49,713 bases of DNA from Pseudobacillus lumedeiriae (GTDB taxonomy: Bacteria > Bacillota > Bacilli > Bacillales > Domibacillaceae): the NCBI RefSeq assembly GCF_044891285.1, contig NZ_JAUIYO010000018.1, positions 1 through 49,713 on the forward strand, written 5' to 3'. Positions 17,023 to 26,500 of this stretch are shown here, in pieces. The notes below the pieces were generated by a model. That model did not search any database, was not told where the DNA came from, and saw only the letters and a program-made list of their open reading frames with translations. The translations under genes were made by a program, and so were the position numbers. The number at the start of each line of letters is the position of its first letter. The first letter of the stretch is position 1.

Positions 17023-17071
17023 AAAAAAGCTGCCCTGAAAGGTTCATCCAACTCTTTCAAGGCAGCTTTTT
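17023..17071. terminator. yabR terminator, bidirectional
   Basis: AAAAAAGCTGCCCTGAAAG and CTTTCAAGGCAGCTTTTT form a stem with one G-T pair and T-runs on both strands. It ends minus-strand transcription from yabR and also blocks plus-strand readthrough from the tRNAs. Nothing else is seen in 16888-17124. Confidence 0.9.
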
Positions 17072-17124
17072 GCCGCTAAATAATTATTCAAATTAGCTTG
17101 CAGCTATATTTAAATAGACAGCAA

Positions 17125-17571
17125 TTACCCTTTTCTTGCTCCTCTTCCGCCACGGCGTGATTCTGTTTGGCGTTTCAAGGTAGACAGACGGTCCTCACTT
17201 TCTTTCAGAAAGCGAGCCATTTTTTGTTCAAAGTTCTCTTTTGGAGGTGCATAGCTTCCGCCTCTTGGTCCTTTCGAGCGGTAATCGTTATTTCTTGGAC
17301 GGGAACGATAGGACTGCTGTTGTTGTTGCTGCGGCTGGTCTTTTGCTTTACGGATGGATAAACCGATCTTTCCATCACTTTCTACGTTAATGACCTTTAC
17401 TTCTACCTCATCACCGACAGTTAGATGGTCATTAATGTCTTTCACATAGTTGTCCGCCACTTCACTAATGTGTACTAATCCAGTTGAACCTTCCGACAAT
17501 TCAACAAACGCTCCGAATTTCGTGATCCCTGTCACTTTACCCTGTAACTTGCTGCCTACTTCGATTGACAT
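17125..17571 (-). CDS. yabR: S1 RNA-binding domain protein YabR
   Basis: A 148-residue protein: an N-terminal S1 domain (residues 1-76, with GKVTGITKFGAFVEL, GLVHISEVA and GLSIRKAK) followed by a Gln-rich then Arg/Gly-rich basic tail (PQQQQQQS, SRRGGRGARKG). It probably binds RNA or ribosomes through both parts; precise function is not established. AGGAGG lies about 12 bases before the ATG. It has its own promoter after divIC and a terminator, so it can be expressed alone, as a general housekeeping gene. Confidence 0.92.
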   Translation of the reverse strand: MSIEVGSKLQGKVTGITKFGAFVELSEGSTGLVHISEVADNYVKDINDHLTVGDEVEVKVINVESDGKIGLSIRKAKDQPQQQQQQSYRSRPRNNDYRSKGPRGGSYAPPKENFEQKMARFLKESEDRLSTLKRQTESRRGGRGARKG

Positions 17572-17614
17572 AAAAAAAATGTTCCTCCTTAGAAATGATC
17601 AAGCTTTATCCTTT

Positions 17615-17642
17615 ATTATATTACTAAAAAAAAAGGTGTCAA
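17615..17642 (-). promoter_or_regulatory. yabR promoter
   Basis: On the minus strand, TTGACA (17637-17642) and TATAAT (17615-17620), both perfect, are 16 bases apart, between the divIC stop and the yabR ribosome site. Confidence 0.85.
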
Positions 17643-17659
17643 TATGCCCTTTCTTCTTA

Positions 17660-18052
17660 TCATTTGACTTTGCCGCCTTCATCTGACTCCGGAATATTAA
17701 AAATGATCTCTCCTTCATCAGATAAAAAATAGTTCTTTCTGGCAAGCTCAGCAATGTATTCATCATCATCGAGCCTTTCCAGTTCTTCTTCATACTGCTT
17801 TTGCTGCTGCTTTAACTCTACTAGAGCTGATTCTGCTTCTTCTTTTGCAAGCTTCTGTTTCTCCAGTTGGGCTGTCTTTGAAAAAACAGTGGACATCAGG
17901 CCGATAGAAACAAGAAGAGCTACTATACAAAAAGCAGATAGTCTTCTATACAGCTTTTGTTTATGCCTCGCCATAAACAATTCTTTTCTAGCTTGGCTGA
18001 AGACAAAGGCGTTTTTCAAAGCAGTTACTTTTCGTTTGTTTAAACCGCTCAT
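17660..18052 (-). CDS. divIC: Cell division protein DivIC (FtsB family)
   Basis: Bitopic division protein that works with FtsL and DivIB at the septum. The 130-residue protein has a basic cytoplasmic N-terminus (RHKQKLYRR), one membrane segment (about 37-58) and an extracytoplasmic coiled coil rich in Glu, Gln and Lys (about 62-95), then DEYIAELARKNYFLSDEGE, the conserved FtsB/DivIC tail. GGAGGAAGGG precedes the ATG. It follows yabQ by 16 bases, as in B. subtilis. Confidence 0.95.
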   Translation of the reverse strand: MSGLNKRKVTALKNAFVFSQARKELFMARHKQKLYRRLSAFCIVALLVSIGLMSTVFSKTAQLEKQKLAKEEAESALVELKQQQKQYEEELERLDDDEYIAELARKNYFLSDEGEIIFNIPESDEGGKVK

Positions 18053-18068
18053 TTCCCTTCCTCCTGGC

Positions 18069-18680
18069 TCATTTTTTCCAGCGTTTTACTGTATTCATAA
18101 TTTTATTCTTGATCATTAAGAAAAATCCTGCCAGTTTCTCATATAAATCGGCCGCTTTTTTTCGCACTCCAGCCGGGAAAAACCGCCAAATAAAGACAAT
18201 AGGTGAAAAAATGATCTTTCCTATAAATAATAATAGGTAAATGGTGGTTTTGGCAAGAAACAGTAAGATTTTTCCGATAAACGTTATGAACACAAGTACT
18301 ATTTTGATGATGATCTTGATTGGAAGGATAATGAGAAAATAAAAACACCTTTTTAGAAACAAGAAAATATTTACGATAATTAAAATAGTCTGTTCGAGAA
18401 GCTTCAAATAAAGAGACTTAAATAATGCTTGATAAGCTGAATATCCACAAAGCAGAGCTAGGAAGATATATAAACGAATTTCACCAAAATTGACACGATA
18501 TAAGCAGTAAAAGATCAATAACCCAAACGAACACCAGAACATAATATCCGTAAAGAAAGCGATAATTCGTGAACGGTTGGGCCGCTTTAAAAACCGCTGA
18601 TATGTGTCTAGCAGTGCACCAAATAAAATTCCCATAGCCACCATCGACACCAACGTTTCAAATTGAACCGTTAACGTCAT
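18069..18680 (-). CDS. yabQ: Spore cortex protein YabQ
   Basis: Membrane protein made in the mother cell; its B. subtilis counterpart localises to the forespore membrane and is needed for the cortex. The 203-residue protein has about five to six hydrophobic segments: VSMVAMGILFGALL (11-24), about 40-62, 68-86, and a long hydrophobic stretch about 96-160 rich in Ile, Leu and Phe. A basic C-terminus (AGVRKKAADLYEKL and NKIMNTVKRWKK) follows. Its ATG overlaps the yabP stop by 4 bases, so the two are translationally coupled. Confidence 0.93.
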   Translation of the reverse strand: MTLTVQFETLVSMVAMGILFGALLDTYQRFLKRPNRSRIIAFFTDIMFWCSFGLLIFYCLYRVNFGEIRLYIFLALLCGYSAYQALFKSLYLKLLEQTILIIVNIFLFLKRCFYFLIILPIKIIIKIVLVFITFIGKILLFLAKTTIYLLLFIGKIIFSPIVFIWRFFPAGVRKKAADLYEKLAGFFLMIKNKIMNTVKRWKK

Positions 18681-18976
18681 TTAAACAGTTTACTGAACAG
18701 CCCTTTTGATTTTTCATTTGCTGACTGATCAGTATAAACAAGACTAAGGACGCGGCCTTTGATCTCTACTAGGCCGCGATCTACATCTAAATTTTTCATT
18801 TGGAGATTTTCACCTTTGATAATGAGCATTCCCATCACCGTCAACAATAAAAATTCCTCACTATCAAAGCTTTCTACTTGTTTCACCCCGGTGATCTCCA
18901 TCGTTTTCCTTCCTTGCATAACGATATCGTGACCGTCAGCCGCTCGATTATTAGTAGAATCATACATCCGATTCAT
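18677..18976 (-). CDS. yabP: Sporulation protein YabP
   Basis: Small mother-cell protein of the YabP/YqfC family, associated with spore cortex formation in concert with YabQ. The 99-residue protein has the family core VMQGRKTMEITGVKQVESFD, then MGMLIIKGENLQMKNLDVDRG and GRVLSLVYTDQ, ending in GLFSKLFK. GGGAGGAG precedes the ATG. A SigE-type promoter lies about 45 bases upstream, separating yabP from rqcP. Confidence 0.94.
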   Translation of the reverse strand: MNRMYDSTNNRAADGHDIVMQGRKTMEITGVKQVESFDSEEFLLLTVMGMLIIKGENLQMKNLDVDRGLVEIKGRVLSLVYTDQSANEKSKGLFSKLFK

Positions 18977-19016
18977 CTTTCTCCTCCCTCACTGCAAAGT
19001 ACAAGCTTTGCCACTA

Positions 19017-19045
19017 AATGTATGCTTGTAACAGTCAAACTATGA
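19017..19045 (-). promoter_or_regulatory. SigE-type promoter of yabP-yabQ
   Basis: On the minus strand, TCATAGT (19039-19045) and CATACATT (19017-19024) are 14 bases apart. The -10 is a perfect match to the SigE form CATACANT. This fits mother-cell expression of yabP and yabQ. Confidence 0.75.
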
Positions 19046-19108
19046 GGGAAAGAAAAAAATTCAGAATATGTTAAATCATCTTATTAATAAGCACTGTTAA
19101 AATCCCCT

Positions 19109-19176
19109 GTTGATTTCCGTTGAGGACGCTCGCTTTCTATGGATCGTCCGCAACCCTCCCCGCCGCTATCGATCCA
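19109..19176. repeat. Degenerate dispersed intergenic repeat
   Basis: Starts GTTGATTTCCGTTGAGGACG followed by CTCGCTTTC, the left part of the repeat seen at 7897 and 43783. The right part has decayed; GGATCG and CGATCC arms (19141-19146, 19170-19175) remain. Confidence 0.45.
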
Positions 19177-19204
19177 ATGTTTGTTGCCGGCCTCGATGCT
19201 TCTC

Positions 19205-19474
19205 TTATTCGCTTATTCTTTCTTCCTTTAATAATTCATACATACCGGCGGCTTCTTCTTTTTTTGTCGTTTCCTGCAGCTTTTCCACTCGTACGGTAAG
19301 GATGCGCTGGCCTAATCGAACGGAAAGCTCATCCCCAGCCTTTACATTAGAGCTGGCTTTCGCTGTTACTCCATTAATCGTTATTCTTCCTTGATCGGCT
19401 ACTTCTTTTGCCAAGGTTCTCCGTTTAATTAATCTTGATACTTTTAAAAACTTATCTAATCTCATTGTAGACAT
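19205..19474 (-). CDS. rqcP: Ribosome quality control protein RqcP (YabO/Hsp15 family)
   Basis: S4-domain RNA-binding protein that helps RqcH add alanine tails to peptides on stalled 50S subunits. The 89-residue protein is almost all S4 domain: MRLDKFLKVSRLIKRRTLAK at residues 4-23, then VADQGRITING and VKAGDELSVR. The ATG at 19474 has GGGAGAG at proper spacing; the ATG three codons later matches the B. subtilis N-terminus and is an alternative. It follows yabN by 14 bases. Confidence 0.94.
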   Translation of the reverse strand: MSTMRLDKFLKVSRLIKRRTLAKEVADQGRITINGVTAKASSNVKAGDELSVRLGQRILTVRVEKLQETTKKEEAAGMYELLKEERISE

Positions 19475-19488
19475 TTTTTTCTCTCCCT

Positions 19489-20955
19489 TTACAATCCCAT
19501 ATTTTTTGCTTCATCCCAAAATCCATCTAATTCATTGAGTGTAAAATCATGAAATGAACGGCCGCTCTCTCTTACCCGTTCTTCAACATGAGAAAAGCGG
19601 CGGTAAAACTTTTCATTTACTTTCGCAAGTGCTTCTTCTGGATGAATAGCATAAAAACGGGCGACATTGATAAGAGCAAAGAGAACATCTCCAAATTCAT
19701 CGAGCTGTTTACTGCTGTCTCCGTTTTTCACTTCAGCCAAAAACTCATGCCATTCTTCCATTACTTTTTCAATTGCTCCGCTCGGTTCATCCCAGTCAAA
19801 TCCGACTTTGGCTGCTTTCTTTTGAAATTCATAAGCACGCAGCAATGCAGGCAAGCCTTTCTCTACCTCATCCAGGCGGAAAACCTGCTCTTCTCCTTTC
19901 TCCTGCTTTTTGATTTCCTGCCAATTAGAAATAACAGCTTCTGCATTTTCGGCTTTGGCATCCCCAAACACATGCGGATGACGTCGAATCATTTTCCGGG
20001 AAATAGATTCAATCACATCTTCAATAGAAAACATTCCTTCATCTTCACCGATCTGTGCATGAAGAAGCACCTGCAACAGTACATCCCCTAATTCTTCAAT
20101 GATATGATCATCGTCTTCACGGTCAATCGCATCAAGCAGTTCATACGCTTCTTCAATTAAATATTTCTTTAAGGACTCATGTGTCTGCTCCCGATCCCAC
20201 GGACAGCCATCCGGCCCGCGCAGCTGAGCAATGATATTGCGCAAAATAGAGAACTCTTTGTACGTGTCCTCCTCGTTTTGAATGGGCGGCACATATAAAG
20301 ACGTGAGATTATTCAGTTCTACTTCCCGATCCAGTTCATATAGGGGCATCTTTTTGGTTTGCTGGTCTGCACTTCCAGCTGCAGTCACAACAATTACTTC
20401 ATGCTCATCTGGATATTTCTCCATCAGTGTCAGCTTCACATCGGAAGCAACAAATGCATCATACACTTGTGCAATGACTACATGCTGAAAAATGTTAAGA
20501 TCTTCTTTTTTTAAAGATGTACCGTCAAGGAATTGAAACCCTTCGATCGGATCCGCGTGAACGGAAGCAAATAGATCATCCAAGAAGCTGTGCCCGCCAG
20601 CAATCGTTACTTCCAGATCATCTATGCGGGATCTCTCAAGCAGCAGCTGCACTGTTTTTTCTGCCACAATAGGGTGACCGGGAACGGCATACACAATGTC
20701 ACCATATTTGCGGGCCTGATCCGTTAATATAGAAGCAATCTCTTCATATACAGCCTCAAATTGATCATGTTTTTCATAAATGCTGTCAAAGCTCTCGAAG
20801 CGAATACCCTCCTCCTTTTCAAGCTCAGTGATGACTGGATGATCCAGCGTGCGGGCAAAAATATGAGTTGATTGTAACAATAATCGATAAACGCCTAGCG
20901 GCAGCTGATTGATATCGCCCGCGCCAAGACCAATGATCGTAATAGATGGGATCAT
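19489..20955 (-). CDS. yabN: YabN: tetrapyrrole methylase-like domain fused to MazG pyrophosphohydrolase
   Basis: Two-domain protein of 488 residues. The N-terminal half (about 1-220) has the methylase-type start ITIIGLGAGDINQLPLG and the GHP element AVPGHPIVAE. The C-terminal half (about 225-485) has duplicated MazG elements: LRGPDGCPWDREQTHESL, EEAYELLDAI, EELGDVLLQVLLH, and a second set DEFGDVLFALINVAR. MazG domains hydrolyse abnormal or excess NTPs; the role of the methylase-like half is not known. It lies between the flippase gene and rqcP, as in B. subtilis. Confidence 0.94.
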   Translation of the reverse strand: MIPSITIIGLGAGDINQLPLGVYRLLLQSTHIFARTLDHPVITELEKEEGIRFESFDSIYEKHDQFEAVYEEIASILTDQARKYGDIVYAVPGHPIVAEKTVQLLLERSRIDDLEVTIAGGHSFLDDLFASVHADPIEGFQFLDGTSLKKEDLNIFQHVVIAQVYDAFVASDVKLTLMEKYPDEHEVIVVTAAGSADQQTKKMPLYELDREVELNNLTSLYVPPIQNEEDTYKEFSILRNIIAQLRGPDGCPWDREQTHESLKKYLIEEAYELLDAIDREDDDHIIEELGDVLLQVLLHAQIGEDEGMFSIEDVIESISRKMIRRHPHVFGDAKAENAEAVISNWQEIKKQEKGEEQVFRLDEVEKGLPALLRAYEFQKKAAKVGFDWDEPSGAIEKVMEEWHEFLAEVKNGDSSKQLDEFGDVLFALINVARFYAIHPEEALAKVNEKFYRRFSHVEERVRESGRSFHDFTLNELDGFWDEAKNMGL

Positions 20956-20987
20956 ATACTTCTCTCTCTTTCCATTATAAGTTTCCT

Positions 20988-22574
20988 TTACTTCGTTCTT
21001 CTGCTCAGCCTGCTGCCGAAAGGAATTTGCTGCAGTTCTTCTTCTGTAAATAGCTTTACTTTTAAAATGATATAAATAAAAACAAACGCTCCGACTGCCA
21101 CACTGCTTAAGGCTATTCCCGTCATAGCAAGTCTGCTATTTGCTTCTGATGATAAAACATATTCAATGCTCCATCTCCATGCTTGCAGAACAATGGTCAT
21201 ACAGAAGGCAGCTAACAATGCTTTTCCCGCTGCCTCTTTTTTTAAAAAAGCAGTTTTCCATTTCTTTTGAAGAAGAAAAGCTAAAAAAGCAGTCATCCAG
21301 CTAAAGGATAACACCGTTGCAGCCGCAGCTCCGAACGTCCCAAACAGGGGGATCAACATGATATTTCCAATGTACTTAAAAACGACACCTGTTAATACAG
21401 CGACAGCAGGGAAGAAATCATTCCCTAGTCCCTGCAAGATCCCCGTTAATGTAAGAACAAGGGAGCTAAATAGAATAGATGTACAAAAAACAGAAAGGAC
21501 AAACGATCCATTACTATTCTCAAATAACATCATATTCACCATATCCATAATATTTAACAGCCCTGCTGTTGCCGCTAATCCGAACGTAACGCTTACTTTC
21601 AACGCAAGCTGGATACAATTGTCTAACTCTCGATACAGATTTCTGCGATACGCAGATGTGACAAGCGGAACAAGTGTTAAAGCAAGTGCAACAGCCGCCG
21701 TAGTTCCAAGCTGCAAAAGCGGCTGACCGCGATCATAAACCCCTTTCGCTATTTTTGCTTCTAATTCACCCATCCCTCCTTTTATTAATCCTTGATATAC
21801 ATTTAACGAATCAACGAGCTGAAACAAGATCATTCCCATGCTAGAAAGACAAATTGCCGCCCCTTGAATAAACAGCACCTGAATTTCCTTCCTTGTTACG
21901 CTGCTTTTCACTCTCCGCTTTCCTTTAGAAATAAGGCTGCCTTTTCGCACGAAATAAAATAAAACAGCCACAGCGGCGAGTGCACCTGCTATGGAACCTG
22001 CTAAGGCACCGGCACCAGCCGTATACAGAGAAGCCCCTTTTTTAATGAGCACATAGGAGAATAATAAAATAGCCCCTACGCGGACAGACTGTTCTACTAT
22101 TTGAGAAACGGCCGTTGGCATCATGTTGCCTTCTCCTTGAAATACGCCGCGCCATACAGTTAAAAACGGAATAAACAAAAAAGAAAAAGACGTAATCTGA
22201 AGAAGCGTCTGTAAGGAACGGTCACCCATGACAGCTGCTATGATTTCTGATCCAAAAAAAACAGCTGCCCATAATAACACACCTGTACAGCTCGTTATGT
22301 AATAAGAAAGACTAATGACTTCCTGCCTGCGCTGAGGATCATTCATTGATTCAGCTATCAATTTCGAGACAATAACCGGAAATCCGTATGTAGATAATGC
22401 AATAGCAATGCCATAAAAAGGGTAAACCTGCTGATAAATATAAAACCCGATATCACCGACTATATTTTGAAACGGTACTCTGTACACAGCGCTTAAAATT
22501 TTCACAAAGATCGCCGCCATTGTTAAAATAGCCGCTCCCTGCATGAATGTATTCTTTCCTTTTGGTGACCACAT
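20988..22574 (-). CDS. yabM: SpoVB/MurJ-family polysaccharide flippase (YabM-like)
   Basis: Integral membrane protein of the MVF/MOP exporter superfamily, 528 residues with about 14 hydrophobic segments. Typical elements are TMAAIFVKILSAVYRVPFQN near the N-terminus, FYIYQQVYPFY and the ALTLVPLV segment. It likely moves lipid-linked precursors across the membrane. By position it is YabM rather than the SpoVB locus itself. The ATG at 22574 is chosen because the in-frame TTG eight codons upstream has no ribosome site. It follows the spoVT terminator. Confidence 0.9.
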   Translation of the reverse strand: MWSPKGKNTFMQGAAILTMAAIFVKILSAVYRVPFQNIVGDIGFYIYQQVYPFYGIAIALSTYGFPVIVSKLIAESMNDPQRRQEVISLSYYITSCTGVLLWAAVFFGSEIIAAVMGDRSLQTLLQITSFSFLFIPFLTVWRGVFQGEGNMMPTAVSQIVEQSVRVGAILLFSYVLIKKGASLYTAGAGALAGSIAGALAAVAVLFYFVRKGSLISKGKRRVKSSVTRKEIQVLFIQGAAICLSSMGMILFQLVDSLNVYQGLIKGGMGELEAKIAKGVYDRGQPLLQLGTTAAVALALTLVPLVTSAYRRNLYRELDNCIQLALKVSVTFGLAATAGLLNIMDMVNMMLFENSNGSFVLSVFCTSILFSSLVLTLTGILQGLGNDFFPAVAVLTGVVFKYIGNIMLIPLFGTFGAAAATVLSFSWMTAFLAFLLQKKWKTAFLKKEAAGKALLAAFCMTIVLQAWRWSIEYVLSSEANSRLAMTGIALSSVAVGAFVFIYIILKVKLFTEEELQQIPFGSRLSRRTK

Positions 22575-22626
22575 GTAACACTCTGCCCTTCTAAACAAAC
22601 TACTCCCAACTTAATACATTTACATA

Positions 22627-22650
22627 GGAAAGCGCAAGCACCTTGACCCA
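22627..22650. repeat. Possible fragment of a dispersed repeat
   Basis: AGGAAAGCGCAAGCACCTTG is like the end segment of a widespread Bacillaceae intergenic repeat (GAAAAGCGcAAGCGCCTT type, from memory). Only this short piece is left, just past the spoVT terminator. Confidence 0.35.
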
Positions 22651-22652
22651 TC

Positions 22653-22681
22653 AAAAAAAGAAGCAGATTTTATTCTGCTTC
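22653..22681 (-). terminator. spoVT terminator
   Basis: The perfect 8-bp stem GAAGCAGA/TCTGCTTC (22660-22667, 22674-22681) has a 6-base loop and, on the minus strand, is followed by seven Ts. Confidence 0.92.
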
Positions 22682-22724
22682 GGATTGTAGAAAAAGTCTA
22701 TTTAGATATTCTATTCCCTTCCTA

Positions 22725-23261
22725 TTAACTCTCCATTTGTTTGGCTAAAAAGCTAGCGGCGGTTTCCGCTGATTTCTTTTCCACTTCTCCCAGCGAACGA
22801 TCATCTGAAAAAATAACGACAACACCGATTGGGTCACCGTTCGCAATAATTGGTGCCATTGTATAGGAGTGAATTTTTTCTTCGCGGCCATCTATGAATG
22901 ACACTTGTGATTGCGGGTGATTCAATACATTCTGACGTTCTTCCATCGCTTTTTCGATGGATTCGCTAATGCTTTTATTTACATATTCTTTTTTGGATAC
23001 ACCAGCAGAAGCAATAATGACATCTCGATCACAAATTAAGACAGAACTGTTTAAACTGTCGTTTAGTGCCTCTGCGTACTCTTCAGCAAAATCACCTAAT
23101 TCACTAATAGGGGAATATTTTTTCAGAATAACTTCTCCATCCCGATCAACGAAAATTTCTAAAGGATCGCCTTCTCTTATCCTTAACGTACGGCGGATTT
23201 CCTTCGGTATAACGACCCGCCCTAAATCGTCGATTCGACGAACGATACCAGTTGCTTTCAT
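22725..23261 (-). CDS. spoVT: Stage V sporulation protein T, forespore regulator
   Basis: AbrB-family regulator of SigG-dependent genes in the forespore. The 178-residue protein has an N-terminal swapped-hairpin DNA-binding domain (MKATGIVRRIDDLGRVVIP, residues 1-50) and a C-terminal GAF domain (about 56-178, including SVLICDRDVIIASAG and PIGVVVIFSDD). The start at 23261 is set by identity with B. subtilis SpoVT; the frame extends 18 codons upstream without support. A SigG-like promoter lies 80-110 bases upstream, and a strong terminator follows. Confidence 0.97.
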   Translation of the reverse strand: MKATGIVRRIDDLGRVVIPKEIRRTLRIREGDPLEIFVDRDGEVILKKYSPISELGDFAEEYAEALNDSLNSSVLICDRDVIIASAGVSKKEYVNKSISESIEKAMEERQNVLNHPQSQVSFIDGREEKIHSYTMAPIIANGDPIGVVVIFSDDRSLGEVEKKSAETAASFLAKQMES

Positions 23262-23342
23262 CTTATGCTGCCTCACTTTCGTCAGATGATTAATTGACAA
23301 TGAATCAACGATCACATATCGATGTCACTGTCCCTGTGATGT

Positions 23343-23372
23343 TATTATTTATCATCTTAGGAGTTCTATACA
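23343..23372 (-). promoter_or_regulatory. Possible SigG promoter of spoVT
   Basis: On the minus strand, TGTATA (23367-23372) and AATAATA (23343-23349) are 17 bases apart, near the SigG form TGNATA-N17/18-CATAMTA with one mismatch in the -10. Agreement with SigG control of spoVT in B. subtilis raises the likelihood. Confidence 0.45.
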
Positions 23373-23512
23373 TATTGTTGTGTTTTTTCTAGTTTTTTGA
23401 ATAGCAGCCGAAAAGAATCCGATAAAAAGCAATACCCATTCGTTTGTGTTTGTAAACAATCGTCGTCACAGGGACCCTTAGGATCATATACAGCAGTCAA
23501 CTTTCGTTTCTG

Positions 23513-26500
23513 TTACTTTTTCGCCTGTTCTACGTTTTTTATCAGATCAAAAGCAATCTCAAACCATGTATTAATCGACATTTTCCTTATATCAATCGTA
23601 ATTTTAAGCTTGTTGTCTTCCATGCCAAGTCCAATAGATCTGCCGTGCTTATTGCAAATATTAAATAATTTTGAGCCGTCCATTTGTTTCGTGCCTGCTT
23701 CACTCATCAACAGATAAACGGTGTCTTTTTCTTGTTTAATTAACTCTAGCTGTGCTGCCGATGCATAGACTTTCATCTCGGCTACTTTAAAGAGATCTTC
23801 CACTTCACGAGGATAGTCTCCAAAACGGTCGGTCATCTCTTCCTTGAGCTCGGCTGCTTCTTCTAGTGACTCTATACTTCTAAATCGCTTATACATTTCA
23901 ATTTTCTGGCGGCTGTCTCTAATATACGTATCCGGAAGATAAGCATCAATAGAAATATCCACTTCAAATGGCGGAACCATTTCTTTATGATCTGTTCCTT
24001 GTTTTTGTTCAATGGCTTCTTTTAGCATTTGAGAATATAGATCAAAACCAACGGAATCAATAAATCCATGCTGCTGGGAGCCAAGCAGATTTCCTGCCCC
24101 TCGGATCGATAAATCACGCATTGCAATTTTAAAACCAGAGCCAAGTTCAGTAAATTCTTTAATCGCCTGCAAACGTTTCTCTGCCGGCTCTGATAGTACT
24201 TTGTCCTTACGATACATGAAATAAGCATAAGCCACACGATTGGAACGCCCGACCCGTCCGCGGATTTGGTAGAGCTGAGACAGGCCCATCCGATCGGCAT
24301 CATGAACAATAAGTGTATTCACATTCGGAATGTCTACACCGGTTTCAATGATCGTTGTTGTAACGAGAACATCAAATTCTCCTTCTAAAAAGCTTAAAAT
24401 AACTGCTTCTAATTCCCGTTCCGTCATCCGGCCATGCGCATATGCCACTTTGGCATCGGGAACGAGCGTAGCAATTTCATCCGCTTTTTGCTCAATATCT
24501 TCTACACGATTGTATAGATAAAAGACCTGCCCTTCACGAGCAAGCTCCCGTTCAATGGCTTCCCTGATTAAAGCGGGATTATGTTCTGCCACGTATGTTT
24601 GCACAGGGAAACGGTTTTCCGGCGGTGTTTCGATGACAGATAAATCGCGGACACCGAGCATTGACATATGAAGTGTTCGCGGAATCGGCGTCGCTGTTAA
24701 CGTGAGAACATCCACGTTTGTTTTCAGCTGTTTAATCTTTTCCTTGTGTGTCACTCCGAAACGCTGTTCTTCATCGACGATTAGCAAGCCAAGATCATGG
24801 TATTGAATGTCTTTGGACAGAAGGCGGTGTGTCCCGACCACAATATCAACTGTACCGCTTTTAAGGCCTTTAATCGTTTCTGTCTGTTGTTTTCTAGAAC
24901 TAAAGCGGCTCAACAAGCCAATTCTGATTGGAAAGTCACGGAATCGTTCCGTCATCGTTTCAAAATGCTGCTGGGCAAGGATCGTTGTCGGCACGAGAAA
25001 AGCTACTTGTTTTTCATCCGCAATGGCCTTAAAAGCAGAACGAATAGCTACTTCTGTTTTCCCATATCCAACATCACCACAAAGAAGACGGTCCATAGGG
25101 CGTTCTTTTTCCATGTCGTGTTTGATCTCAGCAATTGAACGCAGCTGATCTTCTGTCTCCTCATATGGGAAGGTGGCCTCAAATTCCCTCTGCATTTCAC
25201 CATCTGGAGAGAACGCGTATCCTTTTGCAGCTTCCCTTTCCGCATAAAGCTTAATCAAATCATCTGCAATGTCCTGAACAGACGATTGGACTTTACTTTT
25301 TACACGTTTCCATTCACTGCCGCCTAGTTTATATACCTTTGGCTCTTTGCCTTCTGACCCAACGTATTTCTGTACTAATTCAATTTGCTCGACCGGAACA
25401 TAAAGCTGGTCCGTTCCCTGGTATTTAATATTTAAATAGTCTTTGTGTACACCTTTAATTTCCAGCGTTTCAATCCCTAAATATTTACCTATTCCATGAT
25501 TCACATGAACGACGTAATCGCCCGGCTTAAGTTCAGAATAACTTTTAATTCGTTCAGCATTAGACAGCTTCTGGCGCCGCGCACTTTTTTTGGGTTTCTT
25601 ATTGAACAGCTCCTGCTCTGTAATCACGGCAAGATGTAAAGCTGGAAATTCAAAACCGGCTGTCAAAGACCCTAAACGGACTTGCACGGCCTGTTCAATG
25701 ATGTCGGTGCTTTCTAGTGAACTAGCAGCTTCAATCTCATAGTCTGCCAACACACGCTGGATTTTAGTCATCCGCTCTTCATTTTCACCGAGAAAGATGA
25801 CGGTCATGCCGAGCTTTTTCCATCTTTCCACTTCTGCATGAAGTACATTCATTTGACCATGAAAATCTTGCATAGGCCGTGAAGAAAAGTTGACGATATT
25901 TTCTGGATGAGTGTCTGCTGCTTGTCGTAAAAACAACGCAAGATAAATAATCGGCTGGCGAATAAACGATATTGCCTCCGAAAAATGATAAGACATCTTC
26001 ACATCATGTACAATTTTTCCTTCTTCAAGTAAGGACGTATACCATTCCGCTTCTTCCTGTCCAAGAGAATCATTCATTTCTCTAATCCGGCTGATCTCAT
26101 CGAAAAATACGAGTCCATCATCCGACAAGTAATCGGTTAAGCTCATTGAATTTTCATACATTAAAGCCGTGTACTTAGATAATCCATCGATTGGAATCCC
26201 TTGCTTCAGCCGGTCAATTTCAAAGCCAATGTTTTCTTCCATCAGCTGTTTCGTTTCTGCTTTTTTTACTTTTTTCAATGATTCTTTCAGCGCTTTCTCA
26301 AGCCGCTGGGACAATGTTAAGAGTTGATCCGGCGAATACGGCGTTTCTGTCACCGGACTAATATGAATAGCAGATTTACTTTCAATTGACCGCTGATTTT
26401 CCATGGAAAACGTTCGGATCGAATCTACCTCTGTATCAAACAACTCAATGCGAACAGGATGTTCCATCGTCAGCGGATATACATCAATAATTCCGCCTCG

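Larger units (their letters stand above)
18977..19204. other. rqcP-yabP intergenic region
   Basis: No gene is seen. It contains the SigE promoter of yabP and a degenerate dispersed repeat next to the rqcP stop. No clear terminator after rqcP is visible. Confidence 0.65.

Noticed and set aside
22725..23261. spoVT as a duplicate of abrB
   Set aside because: Only the N-terminal DNA-binding domain is shared; the GAF domain and position identify it as spoVT.
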